Assembly: GCF_022179765.1 (NCBI RefSeq)
Contig: NZ_BPRE01000005.1
Coordinates: 1-64,000, forward strand
Reading direction: 5' to 3'
Length of the DNA stretch: 64,000 bases
Origin: Methylorubrum suomiense
Lineage (GTDB): Bacteria > Pseudomonadota > Alphaproteobacteria > Rhizobiales > Beijerinckiaceae
Positions 36,639 to 45,314 of this stretch are shown piece by piece. The number at the start of each line of letters is the position of its first letter. Position 1 is the stretch's first letter. Position numbers and translations under genes: made by a program. The notes beneath the pieces were generated by a model. That model saw only the letters and a program-made list of their open reading frames with translations, did no database searches and was not told the DNA's origin.

Positions 36639-37473
36639 GCGGCCGGCCTCCCGGCATGTCATGACCCCTGCCCCGTCTCGCGTGCCCCTCGAACACCGAT
36701 GCATGCGAGCGGTACACTGACGAGGGCGGGACAATTCCGGAAGTTTAGGCCACCGCCCCGAAGTCCGCTCTCGCTTTCGGATTCGTGGCGGTTGCTTCGC
36801 GATTTCGCCGTTGAACCGGCTTTGATGGCGGTCTCGCGCGGCCGGCCCGCGCGACCTTCCATGCCGGAGCTCGGGAATGACAACCCCGCACGAGGCCGAC
36901 GACAAGACCCGCAGTTCCACGCGTCCAGGCCTCATCCGAGGCGCGCCTAAATCGCTTTGCGACGGGGAAGCGACTTCTTCCTGATCCTCCAAGCCTCGTG
37001 GCCGCCGACAGCAGCGGACTCAATCCGCGTTGAGGACTGCGGGATCGCTACGGCAGCAGCGCCTCTCATCCGCCCGTCAAAACAGGGCGCGGCCGGAAAG
37101 GAGGGGCCGGGCCAGCATGCCCGGTGACAGTCTCTTTCAAGAAATTGCGGTGACTGCGCCCTATGGGCGCTACCGGTTGGGACGCCTCCCGATACGGTCA
37201 GTGAAGCTGCGCAAGCATGGGTCTGGAGCCAGGAATCTGTCCCGGGCGTGAGGGCCGCGGCCATGATGGCTCACGGGGCGGAGCGCGGGCCTGCCAGTCC
37301 GCGTCAGTTCCTCACGGCTGTGAGGGCCTGCAGCCTGCCCAGTGATCGCAGCGCTTCGATCCGAGCGGGCGAAGGGGCCCCGGCTCCCGTCCTGATTGAC
37401 GCTTTGGATACGTTTGCGGCCGATCCTGAGCCGGACGCGGGGCCGATTCGACCCTGCGAGCCGGGAGTGTCCC
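36639..37473. other. 835-nt region without a recognised gene
   Basis: Several short open frames exist on both strands, but none shows a family motif, a clear ribosome-binding site or a credible start. No tRNA cloverleaf, insertion sequence or repeat of the 109-bp type was found. It may hold promoter regions for the small gene at 37474 or decayed sequence. Confidence 0.4.
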
Positions 37474-37626
37474 ATGGATCAGCTCTATCGCGGCGTCGAG
37501 ACCTCGCTTCTCGTTCTCAGTCTCGCCCTCGTCCTGGCGGTGACCGCCATCCCATCCTTCTCACCCCGCGCGGCGCTGGAAGTGACGCTGCCGATGATCA
37601 GCGTCTCCACCAGCGACGCGCCCTGA
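37474..37626 (+). CDS. 50-residue single-span membrane peptide
   Basis: Start ATG 37474 with GGGAG 9 nt upstream. The sequence MDQLYRGVETSLLVLSLALV continues with one hydrophobic helix (VLAVTAIPSF) and a short polar tail. Its stop lies 4 nt from the stop of the convergent FTR1 gene. No family is recognised and it could be chance, but the Shine-Dalgarno and helix make it plausible. Confidence 0.4.
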   Translation: MDQLYRGVETSLLVLSLALVLAVTAIPSFSPRAALEVTLPMISVSTSDAP

Positions 37627-37630
37627 CGCC

Positions 37631-38443
37631 TCAGCGCGAGGCGACCGGGAGCGGCCCGTCCGTTCCCCGGCGCCGCAGCGTCAGGAGACCGGCGACGATC
37701 GCGATGAAGAGGATCGCGAGCTGCGTTCCGAGGGCTTCCCAGCTGCCGTTGCTGAGGCCCCATTCGGACACGAAGGCCGGCACGCCCTCGGTGGTGTAGG
37801 AGATCAGCTGCTGCTCCTGCACCTCCTGGAAGGCTTGCCCGATCATGCGCAGGCCCATCAGGAACAGGAAGGCCGAGGTCACGACGAACATGGGCCGCAA
37901 CGGCAAGCGGAAGGCGAGCCACTGCATCGCCACGAACATCGCGGCCAGCGCCACGGTGGCGACCGCGAGACCGGACAGCAGCGCCGTGTCGAAGCCGCTG
38001 CCGCCCTTAGCGAGAGCATGCAGGAACAGGATCGTCTCGGCGCCCTCGCGGAAGACCGCGAGGAAGGCGATGCCCGCGAGCGACAGAACGGTGCCGGCCC
38101 CCAGGGCCCGCTCGGCCAGCCGGTTCAGATCCGCCTGCCAGGCCTTCGGATCCTGTCGCACGAACATCCAACCGCTCATGTAGAACATGAGGATGGCGGC
38201 GGCGACCATGACGACCGCCTCGAACAGATCGCTGTGGTTACCGTCGTAGAAGACTTGGAACACCCAGGCCGTTCCGAGGCTTGCGACGACGGCTGCAAGC
38301 GCACCCATGTAAATCGGTGCGATCCGGTCGGGCGCACCGGCCCGCCGCAGGAAGGCGGCGAGAGCCGCGATCACCAACATCGCCTCCAACCCTTCGCGGA
38401 ACAGGATCGTGAAGGCCTGTACGAAGGTCGATCCATTTTCCAT
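37631..38443 (-). CDS. FTR1-family high-affinity iron permease
   Basis: 270 residues from ATG 38443 (Shine-Dalgarno CAGGAG upstream). About seven transmembrane helices with two REG-x-E motifs, FREGLE (residues 15-20) and FREGAE (130-135), that coordinate iron in Ftr1/EfeU/FtrC proteins. EfeO and EfeB partners are absent here, so it is a stand-alone permease or pairs with periplasmic proteins coded elsewhere. Iron control is likely for the family; a dyad at 38533 is upstream. Confidence 0.88.
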   Translation of the reverse strand: MENGSTFVQAFTILFREGLEAMLVIAALAAFLRRAGAPDRIAPIYMGALAAVVASLGTAWVFQVFYDGNHSDLFEAVVMVAAAILMFYMSGWMFVRQDPKAWQADLNRLAERALGAGTVLSLAGIAFLAVFREGAETILFLHALAKGGSGFDTALLSGLAVATVALAAMFVAMQWLAFRLPLRPMFVVTSAFLFLMGLRMIGQAFQEVQEQQLISYTTEGVPAFVSEWGLSNGSWEALGTQLAILFIAIVAGLLTLRRRGTDGPLPVASR

Positions 38444-38532
38444 ATCGACGACTCCTGGGTTCGCTCCGACAGCGGGCGTGCCGGCTTGAGACGGAAAGAG
38501 ACACGGCCCCGCTGAGCCCGTCGCTTGATTAA

Positions 38533-38566
38533 AAATCCTCAAGCAAAACAACGCAAAGGAGGATTT
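38533..38566. promoter_or_regulatory. Inverted repeat upstream of the FTR1 gene
   Basis: AAATCCTC (38533-38540) and GAGGATTT (38559-38566) with an 18-nt AT-rich spacer, about 90 nt upstream of the FTR1 start. It could be an operator or a leader hairpin in the 431-nt region between FTR1 and the gene at 38875. Nothing else was recognised in that region. A regulator cannot be named. Confidence 0.4.
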
Positions 38567-38874
38567 GAAACGATTCTAAACAAGTCGCGTGATCGTCTGA
38601 TCGGCAACGATTCGGTTAATGTTCACGCGTGATCTGCCCTACAACTCTTCGCGACGGCGCGGCAAGCATTCCTCAGCCTCGCAGCCTCGCGGCGAATGCA
38701 CGCTTGTCCCGCCAGGCGGACAAATTTCCGCCTCTTTTCCGATCCGGGGCGAAACCATGCCGGCCGGTCAGGGATTGATAGGCAAAGGCGCGGCGTGGCT
38801 TGCGGAGCAGGTCATCGGCCCGTGCGCAGCGAGCACAGGGAGCGCGCCCCAGTTTGGCGCGCAGGCAATTGATC

Positions 38875-39132
38875 ATGACCTCCAAGTTTTCCGCCGCGGC
38901 CGGTCTCGGCCTTGTCCTGTTCGGCATGGGTGCGGTCCCGGCGATGGGCGCTCCGGGCGGCGATCGCGACACGCGGCAAATGGCGGAGGCGACGCAGGTT
39001 CGCCCCGTCTCCGACATTCGCCCCGCCGAAGCGGAAGCCGAGGATGACGGTGCCAATTGCAGCAAGCTGCGGCGGCGCCTCTGGATCGAGGGCGAGGGTT
39101 GGCTCGTCCGCCGCGTCACGATCTGCCGCTGA
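38875..39132 (+). CDS. Small secreted protein
   Basis: 85 residues. A signal peptide (MTSKFSAAAGLGLVLFGMGA, probable cleavage near AMGA) is followed by an acidic middle and a basic C-terminal stretch with two Cys (CSKLRRRLWIEGEGWLVRRV and TIC). The disulfide-like Cys pair and export signal suggest a small periplasmic protein of the kind common in Methylobacterium. Function is not known. Confidence 0.6.
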   Translation: MTSKFSAAAGLGLVLFGMGAVPAMGAPGGDRDTRQMAEATQVRPVSDIRPAEAEAEDDGANCSKLRRRLWIEGEGWLVRRVTICR

Positions 39133-39250
39133 TCGCGGCCCTCTCCGCAATCTGCATCGCTGGCGCCGAACCTTGGGCCGGAACGAGCATGGGCAGAAGG
39201 ATTTGATCCCCCGAATCGCCGCCCAAGCGCCGCGCCTATCCGGAGAGCCG

Positions 39251-39733
39251 ATGCCCACCCAGCCCCGACGCCCCGCCAGCCTTCTCGTTGCGGGTGCCTT
39301 GCTCGCGCTTGCCTGCGGGAGTGCGACGGCCCAGCCTCTGTCGTATGGCGGCTACGGGCAGCCCGTTTACGGCGCCCCCAGCTACGCCTTCGCGGGCAAC
39401 GCCGTCAGCGGCGCCTATATCGGTGCGCCTTTCACCCGCGTTCCCAGCCCGAGTCGCCTCGTACCGCCGGCCTGGGGCTACGGCACCTACGGCGTGCCGA
39501 CGGTCGCCGGCATTCGAGAGGCACCGTCGGCGCGCCCGACGCTCTACGTGATCGAGCGCCAGGGCCGTGCCCAGACCCGTCTTCTGCCCCGCCGGAGCGC
39601 CAAGGTCGTATCCCGTGGAAATGACGGCCGCTGGACCGATGTCGGCCCTCAGGCCGGGATCGGCGCCGCCGAACGATCGGCCATCGAGGGCAGCGGCGCT
39701 CAGGTCGTCTCGGTCCGCGTGCCATCGCGCTAA
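39251..39733 (+). CDS. Secreted protein of unknown function
   Basis: 160 residues. A signal peptide (MPTQPRRPASLLVAGALLAL, cleavage near ATAQ) precedes a Gly/Tyr/Pro/Ala-rich part (SYGGYGQPVYGAPSYAFAGN) and a C-terminal domain with LYVIERQGRAQTRLL and a short beta hairpin. No family was recognised. It stands alone, 118 nt after the preceding small secreted gene on the same strand. Confidence 0.65.
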   Translation: MPTQPRRPASLLVAGALLALACGSATAQPLSYGGYGQPVYGAPSYAFAGNAVSGAYIGAPFTRVPSPSRLVPPAWGYGTYGVPTVAGIREAPSARPTLYVIERQGRAQTRLLPRRSAKVVSRGNDGRWTDVGPQAGIGAAERSAIEGSGAQVVSVRVPSR

Positions 39734-39822
39734 CCGACCGCGCCGCACGAAACCGGCGGCATCTCGTGACCGCCCGTTAAGAAGTCTTGTGCACGATCCG
39801 CCCGACGGGACAGGGGAAGATC

Positions 39823-40719
39823 GTGCACATCGTCATCGTCGATTCGAGCCGCGTCATCCTCAAGGTCGTCGCCGGGATGCTGGAGCCGCGCGGCCATGTC
39901 GTGACCCCCTTCACCGATTCGGCAGAGGCCCTGGCCTACGTCACCGACAATCCCCGTGTGCGGGCCCTCATCACGAGCCTCGAGGTCCGTCCTCTGTCCG
40001 GGCTGGAATTGTGCTGGTCGGCCCGGTTGCTGGCCGAGGTCAGCCGGCCGCTCTCGATCATCGTGATGTCCTCGGTGCGCAACGCCCGCAACCTGTCCGA
40101 GGCTCTCGACAGCGGCGCGGACGATTTCATCGACAAGCCGCCGGGTGCGGAGGAACTGCAGGCTCGTCTGCGCGCCGCCGAGCGTCTCACCAGCCTCCAG
40201 AGCGAACTGATCCGCCTCGCCGAAACGGATTCGCTTACGGGCCTACTGAACCGCCGTGCCTTCCTCCAGCGCACCAACGAGGCGGCGGAGCGCGCGGGCT
40301 CGTTCGGCCGGCTCTCGGCCATCCTCCTCGACATCGATTATTTCAAGCGGATCAACGACGAGTACGGCCACGATATCGGCGACGTGGCGATCAAGGCCGT
40401 GAGCAGCCTGATCGACGAGGCGGGCATTGCCGGACGCCTCGGAGGCGAGGAATTCGCCGTGGTCCTGCCCGGCCATAGTCTGACCGAGGCGGAGGGCTTG
40501 GCCAATCGCCTGCGCCTCAAGGCGATGGACCTGCGCATCCGTTCCCCCCGGGGGCCGGTGCGCCTCACCTGCTCCTTCGGCGTCAGCGAATGGGGTGAGG
40601 GCGAGACCGTCGAGGGATTGCTGAAGCGGGCCGATATCGCCCTCTACGAAGCCAAGACCAGCGGCCGCAACCGCGTGGTCTCGGCCATGAACGACCTCGT
40701 GCTGGCCCGGACGGGCTGA
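39823..40719 (+). CDS. GGDEF diguanylate cyclase with degenerate receiver (PleD-like)
   Basis: 298 residues from GTG 39823 (GGGGAAG upstream); ATG 39787 is an alternative. N-terminal receiver domain (1-115) then GGDEF domain (about 130-298). The active-site motif is GGEEF (207-211), with DSLTGLLNRRAFL and DIDYFKRINDEYGHDIGD, so cyclase activity is expected. The phosphoacceptor position has Ser52 instead of Asp, and the receiver's second acidic residue is Ser8 (VIVDSSRV). K105 is kept. The product-inhibition RxxD site is not evident before GGEEF. Confidence 0.88.
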   Translation: MHIVIVDSSRVILKVVAGMLEPRGHVVTPFTDSAEALAYVTDNPRVRALITSLEVRPLSGLELCWSARLLAEVSRPLSIIVMSSVRNARNLSEALDSGADDFIDKPPGAEELQARLRAAERLTSLQSELIRLAETDSLTGLLNRRAFLQRTNEAAERAGSFGRLSAILLDIDYFKRINDEYGHDIGDVAIKAVSSLIDEAGIAGRLGGEEFAVVLPGHSLTEAEGLANRLRLKAMDLRIRSPRGPVRLTCSFGVSEWGEGETVEGLLKRADIALYEAKTSGRNRVVSAMNDLVLARTG

Positions 40720-40926
40720 ACACCCGGCTGTCGTCGCGGAACGCCGGCGCGGCACATGTCCCACGGGGCGTTCCGAAGCGGGACAGTCGCTTCGAGGTGA
40801 CCTCGGTATTTTCTCCGGAATAGACGATTCACCCCCCTGAACCGGCCCTAAACGCCTGGAACGACTCTTGTTCTGTCTCCCGTACGATGCGGCGCCGTCT
40901 CGCGCCGACACGGAAGGGGGAGCGGC

Positions 40927-41592
40927 ATGAGTTCAGCCGTTGACGTTCTCATCATCGACGAGCCGCCGGGCCTCGACGCGACCCAGCGCGCCATCCTGGA
41001 ACATGAGCCCGCGCTTCGTACGGTCGGCGAGGACGATGACCTCATGATCGACGGGCGACCCGTGGTCGCCCTCGTCTTCGTCCATGAGGCCGAGCCCGAA
41101 GCGGGCTGCGCCCGGATCGCGGCCCTGCGCGACGGACGCCCCTGGTTACGGGTGCTGGTGGCGTTCCGCAGCCTCGATGCGAATGCGATGTTCCAGCTGA
41201 TCGCGGCCGGCGCCGACGCCTTCGTCGGACGCAGCAGTCCGGCTCGCGAGATCTGCGCCGCTCTCCTGGCGCTCAGCGGCATGGCGCCGTCGGCGGATCG
41301 CCTCGGGACGGAGCCTTGCGAGAAGACGGCCGATCCCGTCGCCCTCACGCCGCGTGAGGCGGAAGTGCTGCGGTTCCTCAGCGCCGGCTTCAGCAACAAG
41401 GAGGTCGCCCGCCGGCTGTCGCTCAGCGTGCGGACCGTCGAGACGCACCGGCTCAATCTGCGCCGCAAGACCCAGACCGGCCGCCTCAAGGACCTCGTCT
41501 CTCTCGCACGGCAGCTCGGCCTCAAGCCCGTGCTCGACACGGAGCCGCCGCGATCGCCAGCGCGTCACGCGATCCATGCGGCGGGGCTCTGA
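40927..41592 (+). CDS. LuxR/NarL-family regulator with degenerate receiver
   Basis: 221 residues. C-terminal LuxR HTH (about 135-200): [40 protein letters not shown]. The N-terminal half has receiver-like secondary structure ([40 protein letters not shown]), but no Asp occupies the phosphorylation position and the conserved Lys is replaced by Gly/Arg. It is probably not phosphorylated; another signal or dimerisation would control it. It follows the diguanylate cyclase after 207 nt. Confidence 0.82.
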   Translation: MSSAVDVLIIDEPPGLDATQRAILEHEPALRTVGEDDDLMIDGRPVVALVFVHEAEPEAGCARIAALRDGRPWLRVLVAFRSLDANAMFQLIAAGADAFVGRSSPAREICAALLALSGMAPSADRLGTEPCEKTADPVALTPREAEVLRFLSAGFSNKEVARRLSLSVRTVETHRLNLRRKTQTGRLKDLVSLARQLGLKPVLDTEPPRSPARHAIHAAGL

Positions 41593-41714
41593 CGACGCGT
41601 CCGATGTTTCGGACTAGGCCACACGGCCGATGCCGAACGATACGGATCAAGACTGCATTTATCGATATTTTAACACGATCGACCAATCTTCGCCGAGCAC
41701 GGGAAGGTCGACGG

Positions 41715-42788
41715 ATGCAAGTACACCGGCAGTTGCTGTCGTGGCAGATCGATGAGACTTCTGCCGCGGGGGATGGAACGATTCCGGCGCTCACCGCCGA
41801 GGTCGGTCGCATTGCTCAGGACAAGATCGGGCAGATTCAGCGGATCACCGCCCAGACCAAGATGCTGGCACTCAATGCGCTCATCGAGGCGGCCCGCGCC
41901 GGGGAACAGGGACGCGGCTTCTCGGTGGTGGCGCAGGAGGTGCGGGCCATCGGGACGGCGGTTGAGACCCTGTCGCGCGAGCTGGAGACGCAGCTCTCGG
42001 CCCGCATCACCGCGTTGCAGCGCGCCACCGATGCGGTCAGCGAGGACGCGCAGGGCGAGCGCCTGACGGACCTCGCTCTCAACGCCGTCGAACTCATCGA
42101 CCGCAATCTCTACGAGCGGACCTGCGACGTGCGCTGGTGGGCGACCGATCCATCCGTCGTCGCCTGCGCGGCCCATCCCGACGCCGCCGCGACCGCCTTC
42201 GCCACCGAGCGTCTGGGGGTCATTCTCTCGGCCTATACCGTCTATCTCGACATCTGGCTGTGCGGGCGCGAAGGCACCGTTCTGGCCAATGGCCGCCCCG
42301 ATCGCTACCCGGCTCTTCGGGGGCACGACGTCGCTCGGGAATCCTGGTTCCGCACGGCGATCGCGCAGCGTGGGAGCGATGCCTACGTGGCCGGCGAGGT
42401 TCGTGCCGAGAAGCTGCTCGACGGCGCTCCGGTCGCGACCTACGCGGCGCCGATCCACGACGGATCGGGCACGGGCTCCCCATGTGGCGTGCTTGCCATC
42501 CATTTCGACTGGGAGCGTCAAGCGCGGGCGATCGTCCAGGGCGTTCGCATCGGCGCCGAGGACCGGGCCCGCACCCGCGTACTGCTGGTCGATGCCACCC
42601 GGCGCATCCTCGCCGCCTCGGATGGGGGCGGCGTCCTCACGGATACGCTGGCCTTCGATCCCGGCACCCGCGAGAGCGGCACCGTTCGCGATGCCGCCGG
42701 CACCGTCACGGCCTTTCACCGCACGCCGGGCTACGAAACCTATCGCGGCCTCGGCTGGTACGGCGTGATCGTCCAGCGTAAGGCGTGA
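41715..42788 (+). CDS. Soluble methyl-accepting-type protein with C-terminal Cache domain
   Basis: 357 residues from ATG 41715. The chemoreceptor signalling core sits at the N terminus ([20 protein letters not shown], residues 44-63, then [17 protein letters not shown]), and a PDC/Cache-like sensor fills residues about 130-350 ([58 protein letters not shown]). No transmembrane segment is visible. This reversed order and lack of membrane anchors make it an unusual cytoplasmic sensor. CheA coupling is inferred only from the hairpin motif. Confidence 0.8.
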   Translation: MQVHRQLLSWQIDETSAAGDGTIPALTAEVGRIAQDKIGQIQRITAQTKMLALNALIEAARAGEQGRGFSVVAQEVRAIGTAVETLSRELETQLSARITALQRATDAVSEDAQGERLTDLALNAVELIDRNLYERTCDVRWWATDPSVVACAAHPDAAATAFATERLGVILSAYTVYLDIWLCGREGTVLANGRPDRYPALRGHDVARESWFRTAIAQRGSDAYVAGEVRAEKLLDGAPVATYAAPIHDGSGTGSPCGVLAIHFDWERQARAIVQGVRIGAEDRARTRVLLVDATRRILAASDGGGVLTDTLAFDPGTRESGTVRDAAGTVTAFHRTPGYETYRGLGWYGVIVQRKA

Positions 42789-42882
42789 GCTTCCGCCCGG
42801 CTCACGATCCCTCCACCCTGTCGAGGCCCACCTGACCGGGGCTCACGGCGGGCTTGCCGGGAAGGAGGGGCGAGCGGGGCCC

Positions 42883-44040
42883 TTACGCTGCCCTCTCGGT
42901 CGCGGTCCGCTTGGCAGCCTTCGTGCCCTTCCGCTTGCCGGTTCGACGCGGCGCGTCCGGTGCGGTCACCTCAGCGAGACGGCCGCGCAATAGGCCAAGC
43001 ACCGCCGCTTCCTCGGGGCGAAGGGTATCGAGGCCGTTGCGCAATTCCCCCTCGACCGCGTCCTTGATCTGCAGGAGCAGCCCACCTTCGAGGTAGCAGC
43101 CGAGGATCTCGGGGTGGATGTAGCATTTGCGGCAGATGGTCGGGGTGTTGCCGAGCCGGGCCGCCACGCCCTCGATCGCCGCCCGCAGGTTCTTCTTGGC
43201 GCCGGCCTCGCTGTCGAAGGCCTCGAACTCGCGCAGGGCCAGAGCCGCCAGGACGGTCCCGGCCCAGGTCCGGAAATCCTTGGCGGTGAAATCCTCGCCC
43301 GTGATCTCGCGCAGATAGGCATTGACGTCGGACGAGGTGACGTCGCGACGCTCACCCGCGTCGTCGAGATACTGGAACAGCTCCTGCCCCGGCAGATCCT
43401 GGCATGCCTTGACGATGCGGGCGACGCGACGGTCGCGCACCGAGACCGACCATTCCTTGCCGCTCTTGCCCTTGAAGCGGAAGCGCATCTCCGAACCCGC
43501 GATCTTCACGTGCGGATCGCGCAGGGTGGTGAGGCCGTAGCTCTTGTTGGATCGGGCATAATCGTCGTTGCCGACACGGATCAGCGTCGTCTCGAGCAGG
43601 TGAACGATGGTGGCCAGCACCTTCTCCCGCTTGAGGCCGCGCTGGCTCATATCGGCATCGATCCGGGCGCGGATACCCGGTAAGGCCTCGGCGAAGGCCA
43701 TGATCCGATGGAACTTCGAGGCCTCCCGCGCCTCGCGGAAACGGGGATGATAGCGGTACTGCTTGCGCCCCTTCTCGTCGCGGCCCGTCGCCTGGATATG
43801 GCCGTTCGCATGCGGGCAGATCCAGACATCGGTATAGGCCGGCGGGATCGCGAGGCTCTTCAGACGTTCGATCTCCGCCGCGTCGCGGATCGGCGCGCCC
43901 TTGGTGTCCAGATAGCGGAACCCCTTGCCGCTGCGCTTGCGCCGCAGGCCCGGCCGGGTGTCGTCCACGTAGCGCAATCCCGCCTCGCGGGCGGCCTCGC
44001 GCGGCTCGGCCACTCCGGCCCCGCCCCCGTCCGACAGCAT
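42883..44040 (-). CDS. DNA topoisomerase IB
   Basis: 385 residues from ATG 44040, with GGGAGG about 6 nt upstream. Poxvirus-type topoisomerase IB: GFRYLDTKGAPIRD, KFHRIMAFAEALP, the catalytic Arg in TTLIRVGNDDYA (155), FRTWAGT (257) and the active Tyr307 in ICRKCYIHPEILG. It relaxes DNA by nicking one strand through a 3'-phosphotyrosine. The C-terminal tail is Lys/Arg-rich (RRTGKRKGTKAAKRTATERA). Confidence 0.9.
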   Translation of the reverse strand: MLSDGGGAGVAEPREAAREAGLRYVDDTRPGLRRKRSGKGFRYLDTKGAPIRDAAEIERLKSLAIPPAYTDVWICPHANGHIQATGRDEKGRKQYRYHPRFREAREASKFHRIMAFAEALPGIRARIDADMSQRGLKREKVLATIVHLLETTLIRVGNDDYARSNKSYGLTTLRDPHVKIAGSEMRFRFKGKSGKEWSVSVRDRRVARIVKACQDLPGQELFQYLDDAGERRDVTSSDVNAYLREITGEDFTAKDFRTWAGTVLAALALREFEAFDSEAGAKKNLRAAIEGVAARLGNTPTICRKCYIHPEILGCYLEGGLLLQIKDAVEGELRNGLDTLRPEEAAVLGLLRGRLAEVTAPDAPRRTGKRKGTKAAKRTATERAA

Positions 44041-44171
44041 GGCGACCTCCCGCCTCATTCTATTCACGACTCTGCGACGTGGAACGAGAACGGGAAGACG
44101 GGGCGGCCTGTTCCGGGACGATGCGCAGCGTCCGCTCCTTGCCGGGGGATCGGCCGTGCTATGGCCAGCGG

Positions 44172-45314
44172 ATGAGCGCATCGCATGCCCGCAGGACCCT
44201 CGTCTTCGTCGTCACGGAGGATTGGTTCTTCGCCTCGCACTTTCTGCCGATGGCCCGCGCGGCGATCGGCATGGGGCTGTCGGTCGCGGTGGTGACGCGG
44301 GTGCGCGAGCACCGCGCCGTGATCGAGGCGGAGGGCGTCCGGGTGGTGCCGCTGGAAGCCGAGCGCTCCAGCCTCAACCCGATGACGGCGGGCTACGCCG
44401 CGGGCCAGCTCTCCGGCATCCTCAAGGCCCTGAACGCCGACATCGTCCACTGCATCGCCCTGCGCGGCATCCTGGTCGGGGGAACGGCGGCAGCGATGGC
44501 CGGCATTCCCCGCCGGGTCTTCGCTCTGACCGGTCTCGGCCTGCTCGGTGCCCGTGAGGATGCCACCGGCCGCCTGTCGCGGCTCGCCCTCAAGGGCCTG
44601 ATCCGGGGACCGTTGGCGAGCCGCCAGACCCGCTTCCTCCTGGAGAATCCGGACGACGCCCGCGCCCTCGGCCTCGATCCATCCGACACCGCGGTCACGA
44701 TCGTCGGCGGCGCGGGCGTCGATCCCGACGCCTTCGCGCCCCGCCCGCTTCCGCCCCCCTCCCCGCTCAGGATCGCCATCGTGGCGCGGATGCTGTGGTC
44801 GAAGGGCATCGACGTGGCGGTGGAGGCGGTGCGCCGCGCCCGCGCCGGGGGCGCGGCGGTCGAACTCTCGCTCTACGGCGCGCCCGATCCGTCGAACCGC
44901 CGGGCGATTCCGGAAGACACCCTGCGCGGGTGGGCCGGCGACGGCGTGACCTGGCACGGGCCCACCCGCGACGTGGCCGGAGCGTTCGCGGCCCATCATG
45001 TCGGCTGCCTGCCCTCGCGCGGCGGCGAGGGCCTGCCGCGTACGCTCCTCGAAGCCGCCGCCTGCGGGCGCGCCCTGTTGACCAGCGACGTACCGGGCTG
45101 CCGCGCCCTGGTGCGGAACGGGGTCGAGGGTGTGCTGGTACCGCCGGGTGACGTGGAGGCCCTCGCGGCGGCGTTGACCCAGCTCGCCGCCGATCCGGAT
45201 CGGGTGGCACGGATGGGCGCGGCGGCGCGGACGCGGATCCTGGAAGGCGGCTACACCGAGGCGGCGGTCGCGGCCTCCGTCGCGACGATCTACGCGGAGC
45301 TTCTCGCATCGTGA
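44172..45314 (+). CDS. GT4-family glycosyltransferase
   Basis: 380 residues from ATG 44172. GT-B fold: N-terminal FVVTEDWFFASHFLPMARAA, acceptor-side HCIALRGILVGG, IVARMLWSKGIDVAVEAVRR, and donor-site PSRGGEGLPRTLLEAAACGR. It resembles WcaL/PimB-type retaining transferases. It is divergent from the topoisomerase gene (132 nt) and its stop overlaps the next gene's GTG start, so the two are co-translated. Acceptor and sugar are unknown. Confidence 0.85.
   Translation: MSASHARRTLVFVVTEDWFFASHFLPMARAAIGMGLSVAVVTRVREHRAVIEAEGVRVVPLEAERSSLNPMTAGYAAGQLSGILKALNADIVHCIALRGILVGGTAAAMAGIPRRVFALTGLGLLGAREDATGRLSRLALKGLIRGPLASRQTRFLLENPDDARALGLDPSDTAVTIVGGAGVDPDAFAPRPLPPPSPLRIAIVARMLWSKGIDVAVEAVRRARAGGAAVELSLYGAPDPSNRRAIPEDTLRGWAGDGVTWHGPTRDVAGAFAAHHVGCLPSRGGEGLPRTLLEAAACGRALLTSDVPGCRALVRNGVEGVLVPPGDVEALAAALTQLAADPDRVARMGAAARTRILEGGYTEAAVAASVATIYAELLAS

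Noticed and set aside
38619..39047. 142-residue open frame upstream of the small secreted gene
   Set aside because: No family, no signal peptide, and it overlaps the real gene at 38875 in another frame.
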